A DNA stretch of 64,000 nucleotides. Origin: Prevotella sp. GTDB lineage: Bacteria > Bacteroidota > Bacteroidia > Bacteroidales > Bacteroidaceae. Below are positions 49,765-58,233 of this stretch, in pieces (positions within the stretch are counted from its first letter, which is position 1; each line of letters opens with the position of its first letter). The stretch spans positions 1 through 64,000 of the forward strand of contig JAFPVC010000028.1 of NCBI GenBank assembly GCA_017413085.1. Reading direction: 5' to 3'. Below the pieces are notes generated by a model. The model saw nothing but the letters and a program-made list of their open reading frames with translations. It did no database searches and was not told the origin of the DNA. Both the position numbers and the translations under genes were made by a program.

Positions 49765-50538
49765 ATGAGGAACGAAGAATTAAACATAGAACTAAAGTCT
49801 GACATGATGCCGAAACAGAATGGGAAGAGTTCTGTTCGGAGAATGATGGGGTTGATAGTGATATTGATTCTTCATTCTTCATTCTTCATCTTTCATTCCA
49901 CGGCACAGACATTCACCGACCGTCTGCGCCAGTATGAGGACGGAAAGGGACGCGTGACCATAACGCAGTCGGCAGACGTGGAGAATCTGGTCAACAACGC
50001 CGTGCTCGTGCCGCAGCAGGCGAAACCCACGACACCACAGCCCTCTACAACGCAGCCCACGCAACAGCATGGACAGCCACAGCAGTATGTGCCGACCACG
50101 CCAAGAACTCAAGAGAACTCAAGCACTACGAGTTCGCAGGCCACACGCAACACCCCTACTACACCGAGACAGCAGACAACGGCCACGACTCCGTCAAAGC
50201 AGCAGCAACAGCAGACTACAGACAACGAGGAGACGACTACGCCCGACACGAGCAAGAAGATAATACGCGGAGGAAAGAAGGTGCAGGGATACCGCGTACA
50301 GGTATTCTCCGGCGGCAATTCGCGCGCCGACCGCCAGAAAGCGGAGCGCATAGGGGCGGCAATGAAGTCGCACTTCCCCGACCAGCCGGTATATGTTCAC
50401 TTCTACTCTCCATCATGGAAATGCCGCATGGGTAACTACCGCACGACCGAAGAGGCACGCCTCATACTGTCGCAGGTGAAGCAACTGGGCTACAGCAGCG
50501 CCTGCATAGTGAAAGGAACCATAACGGTGGGCAACTAA
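49765..50538 (+). CDS. SPOR-domain exported protein
   Basis: The 257-residue protein could start at 49765 or at ATGs at 49804 or 49843, all in frame. The hydrophobic signal region (GLIVILILHSSFFIFHSTAQ) is encoded by CTTCATTCTTCATTCTTCAT simple repeat. A long Thr/Gln/Pro-rich linker follows (about residues 70-160). The C-terminal 85 residues form a SPOR domain (QGYRVQVFSGGNSRADRQ, VYVHFYSPSWKCRMGNYR), which binds denuded peptidoglycan at division sites. It follows tpiA by 24 bp. Confidence 0.85.
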   Translation: MRNEELNIELKSDMMPKQNGKSSVRRMMGLIVILILHSSFFIFHSTAQTFTDRLRQYEDGKGRVTITQSADVENLVNNAVLVPQQAKPTTPQPSTTQPTQQHGQPQQYVPTTPRTQENSSTTSSQATRNTPTTPRQQTTATTPSKQQQQQTTDNEETTTPDTSKKIIRGGKKVQGYRVQVFSGGNSRADRQKAERIGAAMKSHFPDQPVYVHFYSPSWKCRMGNYRTTEEARLILSQVKQLGYSSACIVKGTITVGN

Positions 50539-50585
50539 CCAGAATACAAACAAACAACGAGACACAGGCGAACAGCCATAAAGCA

Positions 50586-51374
50586 ATGAAATTCATTTCC
50601 TGGAACGTAAACGGACTGCGCGCATGCGTGGGCAAAGGATTCGGCGACACATTCTGCGAACTCGACGCAGACTTCTTCTGCCTGCAAGAGACAAAGATGC
50701 AGCAAGGACAGCTCGACCTTGCATTCCCCGGCTATCAGTCCTACTGGAACTACGCCGAGAAGAAAGGCTACAGCGGCACGGCCATATACACCAAGCACAC
50801 ACCACAGAACGTGTTCTACGGAATGGGCACGGCTAATGCCGACGGCAGCATAACGTATGATGCCGACAACATTCACAACCACGAGGGACGCGTCATTACG
50901 CTCGAATACGAACAGTTCTACCTCATCACCGTCTACGTACCGAATGCGCAGGACGGCCTGCGACGCCTTGACTACCGCATGACATGGGAAGACGATTTCC
51001 TTACCTACATACGTGCGCTTGACAAGAAGAAGCCCGTAATATTCTGCGGCGACCTGAACGTAGCCCACAACGACATAGACCTGAAGAACCCAAAGACAAA
51101 CCACCAGAACCCTGGATTCACCGACGAAGAGCGCGGCAAGTTTACCGACCTGCTCGCAGCGGGATTCACCGACACGTTCCGCACGCTTCACCCAGACGAG
51201 CAGACATTCTCATGGTGGTCATACCGTTTTCATGCGAGAGAGAAGAACATAGGCTGGCGCATCGACTATTTCGTGGTCTCCAACCGACTCATGCCGCAGG
51301 TACAGTCGACTGCGATACACACAGACATCACTGGCTCCGACCACTGCCCGGTGGAACTTGTTGCCACACTGTAG
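50586..51374 (+). CDS. Exodeoxyribonuclease III family AP endonuclease
   Basis: The 262-residue protein has the EEP-fold nuclease motifs: KFISWNVNGLRA, FFCLQETKM with the metal-binding glutamate, YVPNAQDGLRRLDYR, FCGDLNVAHNDIDL, WWSYRF and, near the end, ITGSDHCPVEL with the catalytic histidine. The closest pattern is ExoA/XthA, which cleaves at abasic sites and trims 3' ends of DNA in base excision repair. It starts 47 bp after the SPOR gene. Confidence 0.92.
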   Translation: MKFISWNVNGLRACVGKGFGDTFCELDADFFCLQETKMQQGQLDLAFPGYQSYWNYAEKKGYSGTAIYTKHTPQNVFYGMGTANADGSITYDADNIHNHEGRVITLEYEQFYLITVYVPNAQDGLRRLDYRMTWEDDFLTYIRALDKKKPVIFCGDLNVAHNDIDLKNPKTNHQNPGFTDEERGKFTDLLAAGFTDTFRTLHPDEQTFSWWSYRFHAREKNIGWRIDYFVVSNRLMPQVQSTAIHTDITGSDHCPVELVATL

Positions 51375-51431
51375 GGAACATGCCTTACGACAAGCAACCG
51401 AACGTTTTCCAAGAAAAAAAGAAGAAAAAAA

Positions 51432-51463
51432 TTTGTAGATTAAAAATATTTTTCGTAACTTTG
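51432..51463 (+). promoter_or_regulatory. Promoter of the clpP-clpX-recQ operon
   Basis: TTTG at 51432-51435, a 20-bp spacer and TAACTTTG at 51456-51463 match the consensus. Transcription should start at about 51469-51471, inside the left arm of the 12-bp hairpin that follows. Confidence 0.8.
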
Positions 51464-51496
51464 TATGAGAATGTTGCCCCAGGGAACATTCTCATA
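51464..51496 (+). promoter_or_regulatory. 12-bp stem-loop at the 5' end of the clpP mRNA
   Basis: TATGAGAATGTT (51464-51475) and AACATTCTCATA (51485-51496) pair perfectly around GCCCCAGGG. CTTTTGTTTT follows. It begins at the predicted transcription start, so it may protect the 5' end of the mRNA; the following T-rich run also allows it to work as an attenuator. Confidence 0.65.
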
Positions 51497-51528
51497 CTTT
51501 TGTTTTATACATTATTAATATACAGCAC

Positions 51529-52206
51529 ATGAATATCACAAGCGATTTCCGTAAATTTGCCACCAGCCGCATGGGCATGAGCGGCATGGTAATAGACGAC
51601 GTAATGAAGGCACAGAACCAGTACCTCAACCCATACATACTTGAGGAGCGTCAGTTGAACGTGACACAAATGGACGTGTTCTCACGACTGATGATGGAAC
51701 GCATCATCTTCCTCGGCACAGAAATCAACGACTATACCTCTAACACCATTCAGGCTCAACTGCTATATCTCGACTCCACCGAGCCTGACAAAGACATCTC
51801 AATCTACATCAACAGCCCCGGCGGCAGCGTTACCGCAGGTTTAGGCATATACGACACCATGCAGTTCATATCGAGCGACGTGGCTACCATCTGCACAGGC
51901 ATGGCTGCATCAATGGGCGCCGTGCTGCTCGTAGCAGGACAGGAGGGCAAGCGTCAGGCTCTGCCCCACAGCCGCGTGATGATTCACCAGCCGCTGGGCG
52001 GAGTGCAGGGCCAGGCTTCTGATATTGAAATCGAGGCTCTCGAGATACAGAAGTTCAAGAAAGAACTCTACACCATCATCAGCAACCACTCCCACACTCC
52101 TTACGAGAAGGTATGGCAGGACTCTGACCGCAACTACTGGATGACAGCCGAAGAGGCAAAGGAATACGGAATGATTGACCAAGTGTTAGCTAAGAAGACA
52201 AAATAA
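51529..52206 (+). CDS. clpP: ATP-dependent Clp protease proteolytic subunit
   Basis: The 225-residue serine peptidase has the catalytic triad: serine in GMAASMGAVLL (about residue 128), histidine in SRVMIHQPLGG (about 153) and aspartate in the SDRNYWMTAEEAKEYG region (about 202). IYINSPGGSVTAGLGIYDTM is the typical substrate-binding strand. It forms a tetradecamer barrel that works with ClpX. The N-terminus is about 20 residues longer than in E. coli. The stop is immediately followed by the clpX ATG. Confidence 0.97.
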   Translation: MNITSDFRKFATSRMGMSGMVIDDVMKAQNQYLNPYILEERQLNVTQMDVFSRLMMERIIFLGTEINDYTSNTIQAQLLYLDSTEPDKDISIYINSPGGSVTAGLGIYDTMQFISSDVATICTGMAASMGAVLLVAGQEGKRQALPHSRVMIHQPLGGVQGQASDIEIEALEIQKFKKELYTIISNHSHTPYEKVWQDSDRNYWMTAEEAKEYGMIDQVLAKKTK

Positions 52207-53472
52207 ATGGCAAAAGGAAAGGGGAACTTCTGTAGTTTCTGCGGAAGAGGTGAGCGTGAAGTAAATATGCTCATCACGGGTATGCACGGATTCATCTGCG
52301 ACGAATGTGTAGAACAGGCATATCATATTACACACGAACTGTCAAACCTAAGCGCCAGCGTAGACAAGCTGACCTCTAACCAACTGGCAGAGAAAGCAAG
52401 CAACTCTGAAGACGTGGCTGCGGTGAACATGCAGAACGTGCCGAAACCACAGGAAATAAAGGCTTATCTCGACGAATACATCATCGGACAGGAGGATGCC
52501 AAGAAATACTTGTCGGTGGCTGTTTACAACCACTATAAGCGACTGGCACAGCCCGAAGAGAAAGATGACGTGGAGATAGAAAAGAGCAATATCATCATGG
52601 TTGGCTCCACCGGCACGGGAAAGACTCTGCTGGCTCGCACCATAGCCAAACTGCTGAACGTGCCGTTCACCATTGTTGACGCCACGGTGTTCACCGAGGC
52701 TGGCTATGTGGGCGAAGACGTGGAGAGCATACTGACAAGGCTGCTGCAGGTGGCTGACTACAACCAGAAGGCGGCAGAGCGCGGCATAGTGTTCATCGAC
52801 GAGATTGACAAGATTGCGCGCAAGACCGACAATCCGAGCATCACGCGCGACGTAAGCGGCGAGGGCGTGCAGCAGGGACTGCTGAAACTTCTTGAAGGCA
52901 CCATAGTCAACGTGCCACCTAAGGGCGGACGCAAGCATCCTGACCAAGAGTACATTCACCTTGACACACGCAACATACTGTTTATCTGCGGCGGCGCCTT
53001 CGATGGTATCGAGCGCAAGATAGCACAGCGCATGAACGCCCACACCATAGGCTACAACAGCGTGCAGAACGTGAAGCGCATTGACAAGAACGACATGATG
53101 CAGTATATAGCACCGCAAGACCTGAAGTCTTTCGGACTGATTCCCGAAATCATAGGCCGCCTGCCTGTGCTGACGCATCTCAACCCGCTTGACCGCGATG
53201 CACTGCGACGCATCCTGGTGGAGCCAAAGAACTCCATTGTGCGCCAGTATATCAAACTGTTCAAGATGGACAACATCGAACTGTCGTTCACCACAGAGGC
53301 CCTCGACTTCATCGTCGACAAGGCCGTGGAATACAAACTCGGTGCACGAGGACTGCGCTCCATCGTGGAAACGGTGATGAACGACGCCATGTATGAGGCT
53401 CCTTCACAGAACATTTCGCGCTTTGAGGTCACGAAAGAATATGCTGCTAAACAACTGGAAAGCAAATTTTAA
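52207..53472 (+). CDS. clpX: ATP-dependent Clp protease ATP-binding subunit ClpX
   Basis: The 421-residue AAA+ unfoldase has an N-terminal C4 zinc finger (CSFC...CDEC at residues 9-34), Walker A GSTGTGKT (about 132-139), Walker [12 protein letters not shown], the [20 protein letters not shown] segment with pore-loop context and a C-terminal sensor-2 domain ([13 protein letters not shown]). Length and order are normal. It abuts clpP with no gap and ends 3 bp before recQ. Confidence 0.97.
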   Translation: MAKGKGNFCSFCGRGEREVNMLITGMHGFICDECVEQAYHITHELSNLSASVDKLTSNQLAEKASNSEDVAAVNMQNVPKPQEIKAYLDEYIIGQEDAKKYLSVAVYNHYKRLAQPEEKDDVEIEKSNIIMVGSTGTGKTLLARTIAKLLNVPFTIVDATVFTEAGYVGEDVESILTRLLQVADYNQKAAERGIVFIDEIDKIARKTDNPSITRDVSGEGVQQGLLKLLEGTIVNVPPKGGRKHPDQEYIHLDTRNILFICGGAFDGIERKIAQRMNAHTIGYNSVQNVKRIDKNDMMQYIAPQDLKSFGLIPEIIGRLPVLTHLNPLDRDALRRILVEPKNSIVRQYIKLFKMDNIELSFTTEALDFIVDKAVEYKLGARGLRSIVETVMNDAMYEAPSQNISRFEVTKEYAAKQLESKF

Positions 53473-53475
53473 TTT

Positions 53476-55656
53476 ATGAACCATGAATTAAATCAAAAAC
53501 TTAAACACTATTTCGGCTTCGACTCCTTCCGCGGACAGCAGGAAGAAATCATCACCCATCTGCTGAACGGGAATGATTGCTTCGTGCTCATGCCTACGGG
53601 AGGGGGAAAGTCTATGTGCTACCAACTGCCGTCACTGCTGATGGAAGGCACCGCCATAGTGGTGTCGCCGCTCATCGCACTGATGAAGAATCAGGTTGAT
53701 GTCATCAACGGCATCAGCGAGCACGACGGTGTGGCACACTGCCTCAACTCCTCCATGAGCAAGACAATGGTGGAGCAGGTGAAGAGAGACGTGAGAAACG
53801 GCGTGACGAAACTGCTCTACATGGCTCCCGAGTCACTGGTCAAGGAGGAGTACATCGAGTTTCTGAAGAGCATCAAAGTATCGTTCTTCGCCATCGACGA
53901 GGCTCACTGCATATCCGAATGGGGACATGACTTCAGACCTGAATACCGCCGCATACGCCCGGTGGTCGACGCAGTAGGGCGCGCTCCTATCATTGCACTG
54001 ACAGCCACGGCGACGGAGAAGGTGCGCAACGATATAAAGAAGAGCCTTGGCATATCCGATGCTCACGATTTCATGAGTTCATTCAACAGGCCGAACCTCT
54101 ATTACGAGGTAAGGCCGAAGACTTCCGACGTTGACAAGCAGATTATACGCTACATAAAGCAGCATCCAGGGCAGAGCGGCATCATCTACTGCCTGTCAAG
54201 GAAACAAGTAGAGGACTTGGCTGAGGTGCTGCGCATCAACGACATAAAGGCTGCTCCATATCATGCCGGACTTGACACTGCCGTGCGCAACCAGACTCAG
54301 GACGACTTCCTCATGGAGCGTCTCGACGTTATCTGCGCCACCATAGCATTCGGCATGGGTATTGACAAGCATGACGTGCGCTTCGTCATTCACTATGACA
54401 TTCCTAAATCGCTCGAAGGCTATTATCAGGAAACCGGACGCGCCGGACGCGACGGCGGCGACGGGCAGTGCATAGCGTTCTACTGCCAAAAAGACCTGCA
54501 AAAGCTCGAGAAGCTGATGGAGTCAAAGCAACCGACAGAGCAGGAGATTGGACGACACCTGCTGCATGAAATCAAAGCTTACGCCGAGTCTTCGATTTGT
54601 CGCCGAAAGGTGTTGCTGAAATACTTCGGCGAAACATATCCCGGCAACTGCGGCAACTGTGACAACTGCCGCAATCCAAAGCCAAGCATTGAAGCCACCG
54701 ATGGACTGCGTGTGCTGCTGACAGCAATAAAGGTGATGAAAGACCTTTACCGTTCACATACGGTAATCGACTTTATCAAAGGACGTCCGACCGACGAACT
54801 TGACGCTGCCGGACTGACCACCAACGAGGAGTTCGGTGCCGGTGAGGGGATGGCAGAAAAACTGTGGAACCCTATCATACGCCAGGCCATTGTCGAAGGC
54901 TATGTCGTCAAGGACATTGAGACGTATGGCAACCTGAAACTCACTGCCGCCGGACGCAAATGGCTCTCCAACGACAAGAACGGCATTCAGCCACAGCCTT
55001 TCTACGTAACGGAAGACAACACCTTTAACGACTGCGAGGCTGAAGGGGCAGCTAATGGCTCTGCACTTGACGAACAGCTGTATGCAATACTGAAGACCTT
55101 GCGACGCGAAGTGGCACGCAAGAAGGGTGTGCAGCCATATATCGTGTTTATGGAATCATCGCTCGAACAGATGGCTACGATGTATCCCGTCACACTCGAG
55201 GAACTGCAAAACATACAGGGCGTAGGACAAGGCAAGGCACGCCGATACGGTCAGCCGTTCATAGAGCAGATTAAGGCTTATTGCGAGGAAAACGACATTA
55301 TCAGACCAGAGGAGATAAGGGTGCGCAGCGTTGCAAACAAATCAGTGGGCAAGGTTAAGATTATCAGCTGCATCGACCGCAAGATGCCACTGAACGAGAT
55401 TGCCGACTCACTGCACCTAAAATTCCCTGAGTTGCTTGACGAACTCGAATCCATCGTTTACAGCGGCACGCGCGTTGACCTGCGCTACTACATAGAGGAG
55501 GTGATGGATGAGGAACAACTCGATGACATCTACGGCTACTTCGAAGAAGCAGAAACCGACTCTCTTGACGATGCCTACGATGAGTTCGACGGCGACTATT
55601 CAGATGAAGACATCCGCCTCGTGCGACTGATGTATATATCTGAGAATGCGAACTAA
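53476..55656 (+). CDS. recQ: ATP-dependent DNA helicase RecQ
   Basis: The 726-residue protein has helicase motif I MPTGGGKSMCYQLP (about residues 38-51), motif II AIDEAHCISEWGHDFR, motif VI QETGRAGRDG, the RecQ zinc site (C...CGNCDNC), a winged-helix domain, and an HRDC domain (LDEQLYAILKTLRREVARK). After HRDC lies an extra C-terminal helix-turn-helix-type domain and an acidic tail. It unwinds DNA at stalled forks and in recombination. It is 3 bp after clpX. Confidence 0.96.
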   Translation: MNHELNQKLKHYFGFDSFRGQQEEIITHLLNGNDCFVLMPTGGGKSMCYQLPSLLMEGTAIVVSPLIALMKNQVDVINGISEHDGVAHCLNSSMSKTMVEQVKRDVRNGVTKLLYMAPESLVKEEYIEFLKSIKVSFFAIDEAHCISEWGHDFRPEYRRIRPVVDAVGRAPIIALTATATEKVRNDIKKSLGISDAHDFMSSFNRPNLYYEVRPKTSDVDKQIIRYIKQHPGQSGIIYCLSRKQVEDLAEVLRINDIKAAPYHAGLDTAVRNQTQDDFLMERLDVICATIAFGMGIDKHDVRFVIHYDIPKSLEGYYQETGRAGRDGGDGQCIAFYCQKDLQKLEKLMESKQPTEQEIGRHLLHEIKAYAESSICRRKVLLKYFGETYPGNCGNCDNCRNPKPSIEATDGLRVLLTAIKVMKDLYRSHTVIDFIKGRPTDELDAAGLTTNEEFGAGEGMAEKLWNPIIRQAIVEGYVVKDIETYGNLKLTAAGRKWLSNDKNGIQPQPFYVTEDNTFNDCEAEGAANGSALDEQLYAILKTLRREVARKKGVQPYIVFMESSLEQMATMYPVTLEELQNIQGVGQGKARRYGQPFIEQIKAYCEENDIIRPEEIRVRSVANKSVGKVKIISCIDRKMPLNEIADSLHLKFPELLDELESIVYSGTRVDLRYYIEEVMDEEQLDDIYGYFEEAETDSLDDAYDEFDGDYSDEDIRLVRLMYISENAN

Positions 55657-55710
55657 GTGAAGGATACTGCCAATCAGTAAATTAGTATAGACAGAACAAG
55701 TGATAGAGTT

Positions 55711-55749
55711 AAAAAACACGAAATAATTATGTTGTTTCGTGTTTTTTTT
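55711..55749 (+). terminator. Terminator after recQ
   Basis: AAAAAACACGAAA (55711-55723) pairs with TTTCGTGTTTTTT (55735-55747), which ends in the T run. The symmetry of the A and T runs means it could also work in reverse. The -7 box of glyS starts 2 bases after it. Confidence 0.8.
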
Positions 55750-55750
55750 G

Positions 55751-55803
55751 TAACTTTGCACCTTAAAGTAAAAATCAAAACGCTTAAAGTAAAAATTAAA
55801 ACG
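55751..55803 (+). promoter_or_regulatory. glyS -7 box and 21-bp tandem repeat in its leader
   Basis: TAACTTTG (55751-55758) is the -7 box. No clear -33 TTTG is present. The leader contains two consecutive 21-bp units starting CTTAAAGTAAAAAT (55762-55782 and 55783-55803), identical except for one base. The ATG follows 12 bp later. Confidence 0.7.
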
Positions 55804-55815
55804 AAAATATAAGAA

Positions 55816-57360
55816 ATGGCACAGCAAGAAGATGTATTTAAGAAGATTGTAAGCCACTGCAAGGAGTATGGCTTTGTGTTTCCATCAAGTGATATCTACG
55901 ACGGACTGGGAGCCGTGTATGACTACGGCCAGAACGGCGTGGAGATGAAGAACAACATCAAGCAGTACTGGTGGCAGTCAATGGTATTGCTGCACGACAA
56001 CATCGTGGGCATTGACTCGTCTATCTTCATGCACCCAACAATATGGAAGGCATCAGGACACGTTGACGCTTTCAACGACCCTCTCATAGACAACCGCGAC
56101 TCTAAGAAGCGCTACCGCGCCGACGTGCTCATCGAGGAGCAGATGGCAAAGTATGAGGAAAAGATTGCCAAGGAGATTGCCAAGGCACAGAAGAAATTCG
56201 GCGACGCCTTCGACGAGAAGCAGTTCCGCGAGACCAACCCGCGCGTGCTGGAGAACCAGAAGAAGTTTGACGACCTGCACGCACGCTACAGCGAGGCCAT
56301 GAACAAGATGGACCTCGAGATGCTGAAGCAGATAATACTCGATGAGGGGATAGTATGTCCTATCAGCGGCACACGCAACTGGACCGACGTACGTCAGTTC
56401 AACCTGATGTTCTCTACGGAGATGGGCGCGTCTGCCGACAACTCAATGAAGATATACCTCCGTCCGGAGACAGCACAGGGTATCTTCGTGAACTACCTCA
56501 ACGTGCAGAAGACCGGCCGTATGAAGATACCATTCGGCATAGCACAGATAGGTAAGGCATTCCGTAACGAGATTGTGGCACGCCAGTTCATCTTCCGTAT
56601 GCGTGAGTTCGAGCAGATGGAGATGCAGTTCTTCATCAAGCCGGGCACAGAGCTCGACTGGTTTGCTAAGTGGAAGGAGATACGCATGAAGTGGCACCAG
56701 AACCTCGGCTTCGGTGCAGAGAACTACCGTTTCCACGACCACGACAAACTGGCTCACTATGCTAATGCAGCAACAGATATCGAGTTCCGCATGCCATTCG
56801 GTTTCAAGGAGGTTGAGGGTATCCACTCTCGTACAAACTTCGACCTGTCACAGCATGAGAAGTTCTCAGGCAAGCAGATAAAGTACTTCGACCCAGAGAT
56901 GAACGAGTCATACACTCCGTATGTCATCGAGACATCAATCGGCGTTGACCGTATGTTCCTCTCTATCATGTGCCACTCTTACGAGGAGGAGAAGTTGGAG
57001 AACGGCGAGACACGTACAGTGCTCCACCTGCCTGCTGCCATCGCACCGGTTAAGCTCGCAGTGTTCCCGCTCACAAAGAAGGACGGACTGCCGGAGAAGG
57101 CTCAGGAGATTATGAACGACCTGAAGTTCCACTTCAACTGCAAGTACGAGGAGAAAGATCAGATTGGTAAGCGCTACCGCCGTCAGGATGCCATCGGCAC
57201 ACCATACTGCGTCACCGTTGACCACCAGACACTGGAGGACAACACCGTGACACTGCGCGAGCGTGACTCAATGGAGCAGAAGCGCGTGAACATCAACGAG
57301 CTGCGCGGCATCATCGAAGACAAGGTTACGATTACTTCCCTGCTTAAGAAACTGCAGTAA
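55816..57360 (+). CDS. glyS: Glycine-tRNA ligase
   Basis: The 514-residue protein is the single-chain, class II dimeric type of glycyl-tRNA synthetase (archaeal/eukaryal-like), as is usual for Bacteroidetes. Marks are FVFPSSDIYDGLGAVYDYGQ near the start, MFSTEMGASADNSMKIYLRP, ETAQGIFVNY, FRNEIVARQFIFRMREFEQM (motif 2) and SIGVDRMFLSI (motif 3), plus a C-terminal anticodon-binding domain. It charges tRNA-Gly. The FKBP gene starts 2 bp after its stop. Confidence 0.96.
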   Translation: MAQQEDVFKKIVSHCKEYGFVFPSSDIYDGLGAVYDYGQNGVEMKNNIKQYWWQSMVLLHDNIVGIDSSIFMHPTIWKASGHVDAFNDPLIDNRDSKKRYRADVLIEEQMAKYEEKIAKEIAKAQKKFGDAFDEKQFRETNPRVLENQKKFDDLHARYSEAMNKMDLEMLKQIILDEGIVCPISGTRNWTDVRQFNLMFSTEMGASADNSMKIYLRPETAQGIFVNYLNVQKTGRMKIPFGIAQIGKAFRNEIVARQFIFRMREFEQMEMQFFIKPGTELDWFAKWKEIRMKWHQNLGFGAENYRFHDHDKLAHYANAATDIEFRMPFGFKEVEGIHSRTNFDLSQHEKFSGKQIKYFDPEMNESYTPYVIETSIGVDRMFLSIMCHSYEEEKLENGETRTVLHLPAAIAPVKLAVFPLTKKDGLPEKAQEIMNDLKFHFNCKYEEKDQIGKRYRRQDAIGTPYCVTVDHQTLEDNTVTLRERDSMEQKRVNINELRGIIEDKVTITSLLKKLQ

Positions 57361-57362
57361 AC

Positions 57363-58022
57363 ATGAAAAGGCATTTTTCATCTTTTCGTTTTTCGCTATT
57401 AGCCTCGCTGTTCTTATTAGCAGCGGCTATGACCTCGTGCTCCGAATCTGATGACACGGTTGAGGAATACGTTAACTGGGAAGCGCGAAACTACGAATAC
57501 TTCGAAAACATCTATCAGCAGGCCAAGACGGCCATCGACGGTGGCGACCTCTCATGGGTCATCATCAAGTCGTATTCCAAGCCCGACGGCCTCACGGCCT
57601 ACACTGCCGGTGCTGACATTGACGACTTACACACTAACTACATAGTGGCACACGTCATCACCACAGGCGAAGGCACTGAATCACCGTTGCAGACGGACTC
57701 TGTGCGCGTGCATTACCGTGGATGGCTCTTACCGTCTACCTCCTACCCCGAAGGTAAGCAGTTCGATTCATCATGGCAAGGAAACTACGACCTCACGACC
57801 ATGGTGCCGGCGAAATTCTCTGTAACAGGAAACATCAACGGCTTCGCTACCGCATTGATGTCTATGCACGTAGGCGACCGCTGGGAGGTTTACATACCGT
57901 GGCAACTTGGCTATGGTACATCGTCGTCATCATCGTCAATTCCTAATTGCAGCACGCTACGTTTCGACATCACACTGCACTCGTTCAGCAAACCAGGCAA
58001 GGCAATGCCGCCATTTAAATAA
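57363..58022 (+). CDS. FKBP-type peptidyl-prolyl isomerase lipoprotein
   Basis: The 219-residue protein has a lipoprotein signal with lipobox AMTSC (cysteine near residue 28). The residues after it, SESDDTVEE, fit the acidic surface-export signal described for Bacteroidetes lipoproteins. The C-terminal 110 residues form an FKBP domain (VRVHYRGWLLPSTSYPEGKQ FDSSW with a break, then WEVYIPWQLGYGT). It probably assists folding of envelope or surface proteins. It may be co-transcribed with glyS. Confidence 0.88.
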   Translation: MKRHFSSFRFSLLASLFLLAAAMTSCSESDDTVEEYVNWEARNYEYFENIYQQAKTAIDGGDLSWVIIKSYSKPDGLTAYTAGADIDDLHTNYIVAHVITTGEGTESPLQTDSVRVHYRGWLLPSTSYPEGKQFDSSWQGNYDLTTMVPAKFSVTGNINGFATALMSMHVGDRWEVYIPWQLGYGTSSSSSSIPNCSTLRFDITLHSFSKPGKAMPPFK

Positions 58023-58056
58023 AGGCTTAGGCATTTATTTAAATAAAAGCAAAGAT

Positions 58057-58110
58057 TAATGACGTCAGTATTAATGAACCAACGATAGTTCATTTATACT
58101 AACGTCATTA
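58057..58110. repeat. 23-bp imperfect inverted repeat between convergent genes
   Basis: The left arm (58057-58079, starting TAATGACGT) and right arm (58088-58110, ending ACGTCATTA) match at 21 of 23 positions around an 8-base loop. It belongs to the same AT-rich GTTAATG/CATTAAT family as at 2815 and 45600. Confidence 0.65.
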
Positions 58111-58122
58111 ACGATAATAAAC

Positions 58123-58185
58123 AAACTGAAGGATTGAAGATTTTCTTTGTTATGGAAAACTTCAATCCTTCAGTTTATTTTTTAA
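58123..58185. terminator. Long hairpin of GAAGGATTGAAG type between FKBP and xylA
   Basis: AAACTGAAGGATTGAAG (58123-58139) plus flanking ATTTTC is repeated in reverse complement at 58155-58176, with one extra base, and a T-rich run follows (58177-58183). A further copy of CTTCAATTTTTCAATCCTTC lies at 58199-58218, up to the xylA stop. This is a probable bidirectional terminator built from the dispersed simple repeat. Confidence 0.7.
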
Positions 58186-58233
58186 TCCTATTCTAAAACT
58201 TCAATTTTTCAATCCTTCAGTTTTATAATGCGA

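Noticed and set aside
52348-53178. A 276-codon open frame opposite clpX
   Set aside because: It is antisense to a conserved essential-type gene; no independent coding support.
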